The position numbers were made by a program, and so were the translations under genes. Below the pieces are notes generated by a model. The model worked only from the letters and a program-made list of their open reading frames with translations, was not told the origin of the DNA and ran no database searches. Of a stretch of 47,969 nucleotides of DNA, positions 1 through 8,516 are shown piece by piece. Position 1 is the first letter of the stretch. Each line of letters begins with the position of its first letter. Source of the stretch: Phycisphaerales bacterium (GTDB lineage Bacteria; Planctomycetota; Phycisphaerae; Phycisphaerales; UBA1924); NCBI GenBank assembly GCA_014379385.1, contig JACMLW010000162.1, positions 1 through 47,969 on the forward strand, in the 5' to 3' direction.

Positions 1-3000
1 TACCGCGCGCGCCAGATGGCGACCGAGCGCTTGGCGGCGGTCAGGGGATCGCTCCCCGAGAGCGCCCACGCGGAGATCACGCCGATCACGAGCATCACCG
101 GCGAGATCATGCTCCTTGCGGTCTCGAGCCCCGACGGGTCGGTGAGCGAGCTGGAACTGCGGGCCTACGCCGAGTTCGACCTGCGGAACAAGCTGCTCGC
201 TGTCCCGGGGGTGGCGCAGGTGTCGGCCATCGGTGGCGAGCTGCCGGAGTACCAGGTCAACGTTCAGCAGGACCGGCTCGCGCTCTACGGGCTCACGATC
301 CACGACGTCGCCGAGGCGACGCGCGCGGCGCACAGCACGGCGAGCGCCGGGTACCTGGCGGACGTGGACCGTCAGGAACTCCCCATCCGGCAGACGGCCC
401 GCGTCAGGAGCGTCCGCGACATCGCCTCGACCCTCGTCACCACCAAGGATGGCTTTCCGATCACGCTCGGCGAGGTTGCCGAGGTCACGCTGGGGGGGGC
501 GCCCAAACGCGGCACCGCCGCAAACCAGGGCCGACCCGCCGTCGTGCTCAATATCCAAAAATCCCCGGGAACCAACACCCTACTCCTCACCGACGCCGTC
601 GACAGGTCGCTCGATCAGATCGAGAAGAGCCTTCCCAAGGGGATTGCCATCAACCGCGACGTCTTCCGGCAGAGCCATTTCATCGAGCGCTCCGTCACGA
701 ACGTAACGCACGTTCTCCGAGACGCGACCATTATCGTCGCCGTCATCCTCATCATGTTCCTTCTCAACGTGCGGACCACGATCATCACGCTGACGGCGTT
801 GCCGCTGTCGCTGGCCGTCGCGCTGCTCACGATGAAGTGGCTCGGTCTGACGCTCAACGTCATGACGCTGGGAGGGCTCGCGGTGGCCGTGGGCGTTCTG
901 GTGGACGACGCCATTATCGATGTGGAGAACGTCTTCCGGCGGCTCAAGGAAAACGCGACGATCCCCGAGGCTCATCGACGCGGCAAGGTCGTGGTCATCT
1001 TCGACGCGAGCAACGAGATCCGGCCGTCGATGGTCTTCGCGACCCTCATCATCGTCATCGTCTTCATCCCGCTGCTCTTTCTGGAAGGCATCGAGGGCCG
1101 GTTCTTCGCGCCGCTTGGCATGACGTACATCGTCTCGATCCTGGCGTCGCTCGTCGTCGCCCTCACGGTCACGCCCGCCATGTGCAAGGCGCTGCTCCGG
1201 GGGGGGAAGGTCGGCAAGGCCGGGGATGCCACTGACCAGCGGCACGCGGCCGGTCACTCGGACGGTTGGCTGGTTCGATGGCTCAAACGCCGCTATGAGC
1301 CATCGCTCCGTTGGTCGCTGCGCAATCGAGGCATCGTGCTCGGCGCGGCCCTGGTCGCCACGATCCTCGCGGGCCTGCTCGGTCGCACCTTCGGCACATC
1401 GTTCCTCCCGGAGTTCAAGGAAGGCTCGTTCACGGTGTTCGTTTCTTCCCCGCCGGGCACATCCCTAGCGGAGAGCAACCGCTCCGCGATGGGCATCGAG
1501 CAGCGGCTGATCGCCCTCGAGGGCGTCCGCACCGTAACCAGGCGCACGGGCCGCGCCGAGCGCGACGAGCACGCGGAGCCTGTCTCCAACAGCGAGCTCG
1601 ACATCGCCCTGAACCCCGACGCGGACTACGCCGCTGTGCGTGAGGGGATCGCATCCATCGCTCGGGCCGTGCCCGGCGTGACGGTCCAGGTTGGGCAGCC
1701 CATTGAGCACCGCCTCTCGCACATCCTCTCGGGCACCCCCGCGGCCATTGCCATCAATGTCTACGGAGAAGATTTGCCCACGCTCCGCCAACTTGCCAAA
1801 GAGATCGAGGGCGTGCTCAACGGCATCCCCGGCGCCCGCGACGTCACCGCCAACCGTGAGGTGCTCATCACGTCGCTGCCGATCAGTTACCGCCATCCCG
1901 ATCTAGCCGCCGCTGGGCTGACGCCCGCGGACGCCGCAGAGCAGGTGCAGACCGCGCTCTATGGCGAGACGGTGGCGGAAGTGAATCAGGGCGTCCGCCG
2001 CTTCGATCTGGTGGTGCGGCTTGCACCCGACGACCGCCAGCGCATCGAGCAGCTCAAGGACCTGATCCTCAAGGGGCGCGACGGGATGCTGGTCAGGCTT
2101 TCGGAGGTGGCCGACATCGGGCCCGAGCGAACCAGCAACATCATCGCGCGCGAGAACGCGCAGCGCAAGGCCGTGATCTCCTGCAACGTGGCCGACGGGT
2201 ACAACCTGGGCGACCTGGTCGAGCAGGTTCGAGCCCGAGTCGAGCCGATTGTGCAGCGCGCGGGATATATCGTGGTGTTCAGCGGCCAGTTCGAGGCGCA
2301 GCAGTCCGCCGCGCGCACGTTGCTCTTCGCGGGATCAGGCATCGCCCTGGTAATGCTCATGCTCCTGCAGCTCTCGACCGGGTCGTTCAGGGTTGCGGCG
2401 CTGGTGATGGTGAACCTTCCGCTGGCCATCATCGGCGGCGTCGTCGCCATCTTCATTATGGACTCGGTGCTTCATGTCGGCGGTGGCGGGCCGGGCGGCC
2501 TCGTCCGCAACACGCTGGCGCTTTTTGGCTTGGGGTCAACTCCATACCAGGCGCCGGTCATCTCCATCGCCAGTCTCGTCGGCTTCATCACGCTTTTCGG
2601 CATCGCGGTCCGCAACGGTATTTTGCTCGTGAACCATTACAAGCACCTCGCCGAGGTCGACCGGAAGCCGATGGCGGAAGCGATCGTGCTGGGCTCGATG
2701 GAGCGGCTGGTGCCGATCCTTATGACCGCCCTGTGCGCCGCCCTCGGCCTGTTGCCCCTGGCACTCGCGGCGGGAAAACCCGGCAGTGAACTCCTGGCGC
2801 CACTCGCTGTGGTCGTGCTCGGCGGGCTGCTCACATCGACATTCCTGAACCTCTTCGTGGTGCCCGCGGGCTACGCGCTCGTACACCGCGTCGGGGTTCG
2901 GGCGAGCGAGCGCGATGCAGCTACCGCCGGATCGTCGCTGTTCCGCCGCTTCATGCGTGCGTGGGGCCGCCCCCCGTCCGCGAATACCCGTGTTGAGTGA
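1..3000 (+). CDS. Heavy-metal efflux RND transporter, CzcA/CusA type (5' partial)
   Basis: The frame is open to the first base of the window, so the N-terminus lies outside; about 999 residues are visible, against roughly 1,030-1,050 for the family. RND pumps of the heavy-metal-efflux type are inner-membrane proton antiporters that move Cu, Ag, Zn, Co or Cd with a periplasmic adaptor and outer-membrane channel. Visible features are the porter domain, then a block of membrane helices near nt 715-1200 containing the helix-4 motif GVLVDDAIIDVENVF, whose acidic residues match the proton-relay positions of CzcA/CusA. A second porter domain and a C-terminal helix block (about nt 2320-2890) follow. 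A His-rich lipoprotein starts 45 bases downstream, which supports a metal substrate. The exact ion cannot be read. A multidrug pump is less likely given the helix-4 motif. Confidence 0.9.
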   Translation, partial: YRARQMATERLAAVRGSLPESAHAEITPITSITGEIMLLAVSSPDGSVSELELRAYAEFDLRNKLLAVPGVAQVSAIGGELPEYQVNVQQDRLALYGLTIHDVAEATRAAHSTASAGYLADVDRQELPIRQTARVRSVRDIASTLVTTKDGFPITLGEVAEVTLGGAPKRGTAANQGRPAVVLNIQKSPGTNTLLLTDAVDRSLDQIEKSLPKGIAINRDVFRQSHFIERSVTNVTHVLRDATIIVAVILIMFLLNVRTTIITLTALPLSLAVALLTMKWLGLTLNVMTLGGLAVAVGVLVDDAIIDVENVFRRLKENATIPEAHRRGKVVVIFDASNEIRPSMVFATLIIVIVFIPLLFLEGIEGRFFAPLGMTYIVSILASLVVALTVTPAMCKALLRGGKVGKAGDATDQRHAAGHSDGWLVRWLKRRYEPSLRWSLRNRGIVLGAALVATILAGLLGRTFGTSFLPEFKEGSFTVFVSSPPGTSLAESNRSAMGIEQRLIALEGVRTVTRRTGRAERDEHAEPVSNSELDIALNPDADYAAVREGIASIARAVPGVTVQVGQPIEHRLSHILSGTPAAIAINVYGEDLPTLRQLAKEIEGVLNGIPGARDVTANREVLITSLPISYRHPDLAAAGLTPADAAEQVQTALYGETVAEVNQGVRRFDLVVRLAPDDRQRIEQLKDLILKGRDGMLVRLSEVADIGPERTSNIIARENAQRKAVISCNVADGYNLGDLVEQVRARVEPIVQRAGYIVVFSGQFEAQQSAARTLLFAGSGIALVMLMLLQLSTGSFRVAALVMVNLPLAIIGGVVAIFIMDSVLHVGGGGPGGLVRNTLALFGLGSTPYQAPVISIASLVGFITLFGIAVRNGILLVNHYKHLAEVDRKPMAEAIVLGSMERLVPILMTALCAALGLLPLALAAGKPGSELLAPLAVVVLGGLLTSTFLNLFVVPAGYALVHRVGVRASERDAATAGSSLFRRFMRAWGRPPSANTRVE

Positions 3001-3045
3001 ACCTGCGAATGTCTTTCCAACCCCGGTTTCCAAAAGGAGTTCCCC

Positions 3046-3573
3046 ATGTATCGAAAAATGTTGCTGATCGCGGCCCTCTCCTGGAATGCGGCCGCCCTGA
3101 TCATGCTCGGCGGATGCGATGAGAAGAAAGCCGACGCCCCGGCGGCCGGCTCCAACACAAAGGTTGACGACCACAGCGGCCACGACCACGGCCACGAACA
3201 TGCGGATGGGCACGACGCGGCGCGCGGCGGCACCGTCATCGCGCTCGGCGAGCAGATGATCGGGTCGTTCACCGCGACGGCCACCCGCGATGAAGGCCAG
3301 ATCGTCGCCGGAACGGATGCGCCTATCGACGTGACAATCTCCCCCGCGGCGGGTTCTACCGCCAAAGTGATCGCCGTCCGGTTCTGGATCGGCACCGAGG
3401 ATGGCAAAGGATCGGTCAAAGCAAAGGCCGACATCGAGAACCCCGCCGAGCCCCATCGCTGGCACACCCACGCGGAAATCCCGAATCCGCTCCCGCCCGG
3501 CAGCAGGCTGTGGGTCGAAATCGAGTCCGAGAAGGGAGCCACGGCAACCGGGGGTTTCGATCTTAAGAACTAG
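3046..3573 (+). CDS. His-rich lipoprotein, probable periplasmic metal-binding partner of the RND pump
   Basis: A 175-residue protein with a lipoprotein signal; the lipobox LGGC puts the lipidated Cys at residue 24. Residues about 43-58 form a His/Asp cluster (HSGHDHGHEHADGHD) that would bind divalent metal. The rest is beta-rich and resembles no enzyme I recognise. A strong Shine-Dalgarno, AAGGAG, sits about 7 bases before the ATG. The gene follows the pump by 45 bases on the same strand, so the two probably share a transcript. I infer a metal buffer or delivery role for the pump; the family name is not recognised. It converges with the ABC-F gene, with 33 bases between the stops. Confidence 0.8.
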   Translation: MYRKMLLIAALSWNAAALIMLGGCDEKKADAPAAGSNTKVDDHSGHDHGHEHADGHDAARGGTVIALGEQMIGSFTATATRDEGQIVAGTDAPIDVTISPAAGSTAKVIAVRFWIGTEDGKGSVKAKADIENPAEPHRWHTHAEIPNPLPPGSRLWVEIESEKGATATGGFDLKN

Positions 3574-3606
3574 CCCTGCTCCAGCGAACGGCAGCCCGGC
3601 CGCGAT

Positions 3607-5490
3607 CTATCCCGCCTTCCCCTCAAGCTCTTCCCAACGCGAATACAGCTTGGCGATGGCCTCCTGCGCCTCGCCCAGCTCTCGGCACGCAAGCCCCATC
3701 TTCGCATGATCGTCGCTCACCCTTGGATCACCCAGCCTCGCCTCCGCCGCGGCCATCCGTGCCTCGGCCTCCTGGATCCGCGCCTCGATCCCGTCGTACT
3801 CGCGCTGCTCGCTGTAACTCAGTTTCTTTCGAACGAGTGACGTGCTCCGCGCCCCCCGGGCGCCATCCCTGCCCTGAACTGCTGACGCCCGTGACTTCTT
3901 TTTCGCCTCCACCTGCTTGGCAGCGCGTGCCCCCCGCTCACCGAGTGCCTGGTCCACGCTCGCAAACGATTTTGCCCCGCCCTCGCCGTCCAGCGAGATC
4001 ACTTCCATCGCCAGCCGCCGCAGCATCGCCCGATCATGCGTCACCAGCACGATCGCCCCCGGGAACTCTTCGAGCGACTCCTCGAGCGTCTCGAGGGTCG
4101 GGATATCCAGGTCGTTCGTCGGTTCATCCAGCACCAGCACATCCGCCGGCGCCAGCATCAGTCGCGCCACGTGAACCCGCGCCAGCTCTCCGCCGCTCAG
4201 CGATCCTACTTCCTGCGCAAGCTGCTCATCACGAAACAGGAACCGGCGTGACCACGCCGTGATGTGCATCGAACGCCCCTGAAACTGCACGTGGTCACCC
4301 ACCGGCCCGAGCGCCTCGCGCAGTTGCGTAGTCGGATCAAAGTCCTGCCGGTGCTGACTGAACACGACCACCCGCGGCGGCGGTTCCGAGCGCGACACGC
4401 TCCCGTCGTCCGGCTCCAACTCTCCCGTCAGCACGCGGATCAGCGTCGTCTTGCCGCTCCCATTGGGCCCCAGCAGCCCCACGCAGTCACCCGCGCCGAT
4501 CGTGAGGTTCACCCCACGGAACAGCACCCGCCCACCAAGCGACTTCGCCACGCCTTTAGCCGTCAGCAGCTTCCGTGTCTTCCGCCCTGTCCCACCGAAC
4601 TCCACCCTCGCGCCGCCCACCGCCGCAGAGGCATTGCGAGTCCGAAGCTCCGCTAACTCGTCGATCCGGTCATAGCTCGCCTCGATGCGCCCCTTCGCTT
4701 TGGTGCGCCGGCCCTGCGGCCCACGCGCCAGCCACGCCAGGTCGGTCCGCACCTGATTGGCTATCGCCTGCTCGGCGCGCGCCTGCCCCACGAGAAACTC
4801 CTCCTTGCGGCGCAGGAACTCGGTGTAGTTGCCCCCGGCCGCGAGCACGCCCTGTGGGTATGTTGGGCTCAGCTCCACGATCCGCGTCGCCACGCTCTCC
4901 AGGAACGCTCGGTCGTGCGTCACGAACACCGACGCCGTCGCCTTTCCCCCGCCGGGGCTCCGTTTCAGGAATGTCTCGAGCCACTCGATCCCTTCAAGGT
5001 CAAGATGATTCGTCGGCTCGTCCAGCAGCAACAGGTCCGGCTCGCCCCCGCCGTGACAAAGCGCCTCGGCGATCGAGAGCCGCTTGCGCCATCCGCCCGA
5101 GAGTTCCCCCGCGCTCGTCGCCGCGTGCGTGTCGTCAAACCCCACCCGCGCCATCACCATCTCCGCGAGCAGCTCCGCCTCGTGATGGTCCCCAACCCCG
5201 TCCGCGGTCTCCAGTCCCTCGATCGCGGCCTCAACCACAACCTCCCGCGAGGTCAGCTCCCCCGGGTACGCATCCTGCTGGGGCACGTACACAGCACGTA
5301 AGCCTGCCTCAGTTTCGATGATGCCCTCGTCGGGTTGCTCCTCACCTGCAAGCAGCTTGAGCAGCGTGCTCTTGCCAGCGCCATTCGGGCCGATCAGCCC
5401 TAGACGATCGCCGCGAGCGATGCTCATCGAAACCCTGTGGAAGAGCGTTCGAAGACCGTGAGTCTTGGAAATGGCGCGGGCGCTAAGCAG
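3607..5490 (-). CDS. ABC-F family ATPase (Uup-like), probable CTG start
   Basis: A soluble twin-ATPase protein of about 627 residues without membrane segments, typical of ABC-F proteins that act on ribosomes or nucleic acids. Domain 1 has Walker A GPNGAGKST, signature LSGGWRKRL and Walker B LLLLDEPTNHLD. Domain 2 has GPNGSGKTT, LSGGELARV and LVLDEPTNDLD. A charged C-terminal coiled coil points to the Uup branch. The first in-frame ATG (5427) would delete the first strand of domain 1. The frame stays open upstream to a TAG at 5506-5508 and encodes family-like sequence (LSARAISKTHGLRTLFHRVS) with no ATG, GTG or TTG. CTG at 5490 has GAGG eight bases upstream, so I place the start there. A conventional gene caller would give 3607-5427. 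Confidence 0.9.
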   Translation of the reverse strand: MLSARAISKTHGLRTLFHRVSMSIARGDRLGLIGPNGAGKSTLLKLLAGEEQPDEGIIETEAGLRAVYVPQQDAYPGELTSREVVVEAAIEGLETADGVGDHHEAELLAEMVMARVGFDDTHAATSAGELSGGWRKRLSIAEALCHGGGEPDLLLLDEPTNHLDLEGIEWLETFLKRSPGGGKATASVFVTHDRAFLESVATRIVELSPTYPQGVLAAGGNYTEFLRRKEEFLVGQARAEQAIANQVRTDLAWLARGPQGRRTKAKGRIEASYDRIDELAELRTRNASAAVGGARVEFGGTGRKTRKLLTAKGVAKSLGGRVLFRGVNLTIGAGDCVGLLGPNGSGKTTLIRVLTGELEPDDGSVSRSEPPPRVVVFSQHRQDFDPTTQLREALGPVGDHVQFQGRSMHITAWSRRFLFRDEQLAQEVGSLSGGELARVHVARLMLAPADVLVLDEPTNDLDIPTLETLEESLEEFPGAIVLVTHDRAMLRRLAMEVISLDGEGGAKSFASVDQALGERGARAAKQVEAKKKSRASAVQGRDGARGARSTSLVRKKLSYSEQREYDGIEARIQEAEARMAAAEARLGDPRVSDDHAKMGLACRELGEAQEAIAKLYSRWEELEGKAG

Positions 5491-5498
5491 GGGGATAA

Positions 5499-5502
5499 CC
5501 TC
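5499..5502 (-). promoter_or_regulatory. Shine-Dalgarno GAGG supporting the CTG start of the ABC-F gene
   Basis: On the minus strand GAGG is followed by eight bases and then CTG at 5490-5488. The spacing is ideal for initiation and is the main reason for preferring CTG over the ATC two codons earlier. Confidence 0.45.
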
Positions 5503-5508
5503 GGTCTA

Positions 5509-5903
5509 GGAACTTTGAGGCGGGGCAGGTGGATCGAGCATTTCGAGTACAGTGGCTCCGAGCGTACGCGAGGGCATCGTCGGGCTTCCGAGATTCCTCC
5601 CGCGCGCGGCACAACTTGTGCCAGAGCCCCCGAGCAACCCGTCGGGAAGGTGTTCGTACTTTGCAGTCACCACTTGGAACCTCTGACCAAACTTGGTAAA
5701 GTGGGCGAAGTTTTGATCGGTGAAGCGCGTCAGGCCGATGGTTGAGCGGTTGACGTGGACATGTGCGTTTCGTTTTGGCACAGCCGTAAGCAACGGGGTG
5801 GTCGCGCCGGCAACAGAGCCCGAGCGGCTTATCCCACAGCGGCCGCGCGGGCAATGGTTGCCCTGGACCCAATCCATGGTGCGCGGACCGGGAGTGCAAA
5901 GGA
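5509..5903. other. Gene-free divergent region between the ABC-F and cold-shock genes
   Basis: About 395 bases with no convincing gene. Short open frames on both strands have no family-like content. The less GC-rich middle part holds a 12-base near-palindrome, ACCAAACTTGGT (5686-5697), nested inside an inverted repeat CCACTT/AAGTGG (5670-5675 and 5699-5704). Such an element could be an operator or leader structure for the cold-shock gene. A TTGACG hexamer at 5750-5755 lacks a good -10 partner. Nothing further is supported. Confidence 0.35.
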
Positions 5904-6197
5904 ATGAACGAGGGCGCGCAGAACGAGACCATTACGGGCCAAACCGGCACGGTCAAATGGTTCGATCCGAAGAAGGGGTTTGGATTTATCGTCGGGCCTC
6001 AGGGGCAGGACATCTTCGTCCACTTCAGCCGAATCGAGGGCGACGGCTTCAAGGTGCTCAAGGATCAGACCACCGTTGACTACGACGCCGAGATGACCCC
6101 CACCGGCTGGCGGGCCACCCGTGTCGTGCGACGCGAGCCGGTCGAGATCACCATCCCGCCACGCCGCGGCTATTCTCGCTCGCCCCGGCGAACCTGA
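5904..6197 (+). CDS. Cold-shock domain protein (CspA family)
   Basis: A 97-residue OB-fold RNA/ssDNA-binding protein. The cold-shock core spans residues about 12-75 and carries both RNP motifs: KGFGFI (after TVKWFDPK) and DIFVHFS. Residues about 78-97 form an Arg/Pro-rich basic tail, longer than in CspA (about 70 residues), which may add nucleic-acid affinity. GGGAG at 5890-5894 is spaced nine bases before the ATG. The protein should act as an RNA chaperone in the cytoplasm. A histidine kinase gene begins 30 bases after the stop, so the two probably share a transcript. Confidence 0.92.
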   Translation: MNEGAQNETITGQTGTVKWFDPKKGFGFIVGPQGQDIFVHFSRIEGDGFKVLKDQTTVDYDAEMTPTGWRATRVVRREPVEITIPPRRGYSRSPRRT

Positions 6198-6227
6198 TCT
6201 TCGGGGCGGCGATCGAACTTTCTCCCC

Positions 6228-7115
6228 GTGCCTACCCCAGCCATCATCGGCTCTGTCCTGTTGGGTCTCGCTCTCGGCGTTGCGATCGCCGGTGCTGTCG
6301 CGTGGCGGCTCACTCGCCGGCACCTCAAGCGCGTGCGGGCGGCCGAGCGCCGTGCCCGCGCCGCCGAGCGCATGGCCGAGATCGGCGCGATGACCGGCGG
6401 CCTCGCCCACGAGATCAAGAATCCCCTTTCAACCATCGGCCTCAACGCCCAACTCCTGATCGAGTCGATCGAGGATTCCTCGCTCCCCCAGGAAGAGCGC
6501 ACGAGGCTGCTCTCGCGCATGAAGTCGCTCCGGCGCGAGGTCGAGCGGCTCCGCGACATCCTGACCGATTTCCTGGAGTTCGCCGGCAAGGTACACCTCG
6601 AGCCCCAGCCGCTCGACATCAACCACGTCGTCGGCGAACTCGTGGATTTTTACCTCCCCGAGGCCGAGCGCCACGGCGTCCGGCTCCGCACCCAGCCCTG
6701 GCACGAGCCCCTGCTCGCCCCCATCGACGCCAAGCTCTACAAACAGGCCATTCTCAACCTCCTCCTCAACGCGACCCAAGCGATGGCACCCTCCACCATG
6801 GGCCCTCCGGTCCCGCGCCCTGCCGACGCGGCACAGCGAGACCTCATCTTGAAAAGTGAACCAGGTCAGGACGCCGATGGCGCTCCCACTGTCTGCCTAC
6901 ATGTCATCGATACCGGTCCGGGGATCGCCCCCGAGACTCTCGGCCGCATCTTCACGCCCTACTTCACAACCAAGTCGGCCGGCAGCGGCCTCGGCCTGCC
7001 GATGTCGCGCCGCCTGATCGAGGAGCACGGCGGCCGCATCGAGGTTCATTCGGAAGTGGGCCGCGGCTCCGACTTCACGGTCATCGTGCCCATGGCCCCG
7101 GCACCGCCATCCTAG
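6228..7115 (+). CDS. NtrB-like sensor histidine kinase without a sensor domain
   Basis: A 295-residue kinase starting at GTG. Residues about 5-27 form one membrane helix, followed by an Arg-rich helix. The dimerisation/phosphoacceptor motif GGLAHEIKNPLSTI places the phosphorylated His at residue 61. The ATP-binding domain has an N box (LNLLLNATQAM), a G1 box (DTGPGIAP) and a G2 box (GSGLGL). No PAS, GAF or periplasmic domain is present, so it may sense through its membrane segment or a partner. The HEIKNPL form is that of NtrB/AtoS-type kinases that usually drive sigma-54 regulators; no cognate regulator is adjacent. It lies 30 bases after the cold-shock gene. Confidence 0.9.
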   Translation: MPTPAIIGSVLLGLALGVAIAGAVAWRLTRRHLKRVRAAERRARAAERMAEIGAMTGGLAHEIKNPLSTIGLNAQLLIESIEDSSLPQEERTRLLSRMKSLRREVERLRDILTDFLEFAGKVHLEPQPLDINHVVGELVDFYLPEAERHGVRLRTQPWHEPLLAPIDAKLYKQAILNLLLNATQAMAPSTMGPPVPRPADAAQRDLILKSEPGQDADGAPTVCLHVIDTGPGIAPETLGRIFTPYFTTKSAGSGLGLPMSRRLIEEHGGRIEVHSEVGRGSDFTVIVPMAPAPPS

Positions 7116-7132
7116 GCGAAACGCCGCGCCGC

Positions 7133-7390
7133 TCAGTCCACGGGCTCGACCGACGCAAGGGCGTCGGCGTGATACTCGGCGCCGGCCTGATCTGTCCAGC
7201 TCGTGAGCCGCAGACCGGATAGGTCGCCGGCGCTCGGCATGAGCACCGACCCCCTTGACGCATAATGAACGTCGCGAGCCGATGCGCCGCACCCAAAAAG
7301 CGCAAGGCACCCAAGGGCGGCTCCCATCGCGGCGAGGATCGATTGTCCACGGATTGATCTCTGGGCCGGATCACTCAAGGGCGTGCGCAC
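7133..7390 (-). CDS. Small lipoprotein of unknown function
   Basis: An 85-residue predicted lipoprotein. I chose GTG at 7390 because GGAG lies eight bases upstream and this start gives a normal signal: basic residues, a hydrophobic stretch (SILAAMGAALGCLALF) and a lipobox ending at Cys near residue 34. The mature part is only about 50 residues and acidic at the end. No domain is recognised. It converges with the kinase gene, with 17 bases between the stops. A spurious frame is possible, but the combination of signal, lipobox and ribosome site is hard to get by chance. Confidence 0.5.
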   Translation of the reverse strand: MRTPLSDPAQRSIRGQSILAAMGAALGCLALFGCGASARDVHYASRGSVLMPSAGDLSGLRLTSWTDQAGAEYHADALASVEPVD

Positions 7391-7608
7391 GGGGGCTTCT
7401 CCAGCGGCCTCACCGAGTAGAGATCGACCACCCCGCAGGACATCTGCGCGCGGCTTTGAAATCCGATTCCCTGACGGCACGGCTGCTACGGTTAGCCCGG
7501 CCTGCGCAGCCTGTGCTGTCCGAGGTTCGGCAGTACAGCGCGGTTATGGGTCGGAGACCACGCCGGCTTGGGGCTCCCCGGCGGGAGCAGGACTAAGGAC
7601 ACGCCACG

Positions 7609-8493
7609 ATGATCAAGCCGGCATTCAGCACTGTCGCTTGCCTGGACTGGACACTCGACAAGGTCGCCGCCGCCGCGGCACAGTGGGGCTTCGAGGCGGT
7701 CGAACTCCGCACCTTCGGTCCAGATTCGCGCGTGGGCGCCTGCGATCCGGCCCTCACCGACGAAGACAAAGTTCGCTCGCTCTTCGGCGCTCGCGGCGTG
7801 GAGATTCTCTCGCTCGCGACGTCCATGCGCTTCGACGCACCCATCCGCCCTCCCATCATCGGCTTGGCCATTTCCGACACCGAGCGAAGCGTCCGTGAGG
7901 GCAAGCGCGCGGTGGACATGGCCGTTGGGCTCGAGTGCCCGCTGATCCGCGTCTTTGGGTTCGAGTCGCCCGCCCGCGAGAAGCGAGGGCCAACCATCGC
8001 CCGGATCGCCAAGCGCCTCTCGATGGTCGTTGACCACGCCCACCGCACGGGCGTGCGACTGGTGCTCGAGAACGCGGGCGACTTTGCCACCGCGCCCGAG
8101 ATGCTCCGGGTCATCGATGCCGTGGGCAGCCCGCTGCTGGGTGCGGCCTACTCCATCGCCCCAGCGTTCGCACACGGGGAGCAGCCGCGCGACGGGATCG
8201 AGCTGCTCGGCGACCGCCTCTGGCTGGCGCGCATCAAGGACACGCGAGCGGGTCTGCCCGTAGCCCTCGGCGAGGGCGAGCTCCCATGCCACGAGATGGT
8301 GTGCGCCCTGGTGGACGCCAAGTTCAGCGGCCCGCTCGTCTTTGAGTGGGACCGCGCCTGGATCCCCGGGCTTGAAAGCCCGGAGACCATGCTCCCGCGC
8401 GCCGCCCGCACGCTGTACAACTGGGTTGCGGAGCAGTCGGGCGCTTGCCGCGCCCCGGCGGCGCCACAGATTCCGCAGCGTCTGGCCCGTTGA
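7609..8493 (+). CDS. Sugar phosphate isomerase/epimerase-like TIM-barrel protein
   Basis: A 294-residue protein of the xylose-isomerase-like TIM barrel superfamily, which isomerises or epimerises sugars, inositols or related ketoses with a divalent metal. Visible marks are the N-terminal strand PAFSTVACLDWTLD, a GFEAVELRTFG strand, the metal-ligand strand LVLENAGDF, AFAHGEQP, the substrate strand RIKDTRAG and a final FEWDR. Where many family members have an Asp (as in WDxAN), this one reads AAYSIAPAF, so one usual metal ligand seems changed. The substrate cannot be inferred. It is a single gene, converging with the AIM24 gene with 23 bases between the stops. Confidence 0.85.
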   Translation: MIKPAFSTVACLDWTLDKVAAAAAQWGFEAVELRTFGPDSRVGACDPALTDEDKVRSLFGARGVEILSLATSMRFDAPIRPPIIGLAISDTERSVREGKRAVDMAVGLECPLIRVFGFESPAREKRGPTIARIAKRLSMVVDHAHRTGVRLVLENAGDFATAPEMLRVIDAVGSPLLGAAYSIAPAFAHGEQPRDGIELLGDRLWLARIKDTRAGLPVALGEGELPCHEMVCALVDAKFSGPLVFEWDRAWIPGLESPETMLPRAARTLYNWVAEQSGACRAPAAPQIPQRLAR

Positions 8494-8516
8494 GCAACAC
8501 GCCGCGGTTTCCCGCG

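Noticed and set aside
5506-5877. 123-codon minus-strand frame in the gap before csp
   Set aside because: No domain, no convincing ribosome site and low-complexity ends.
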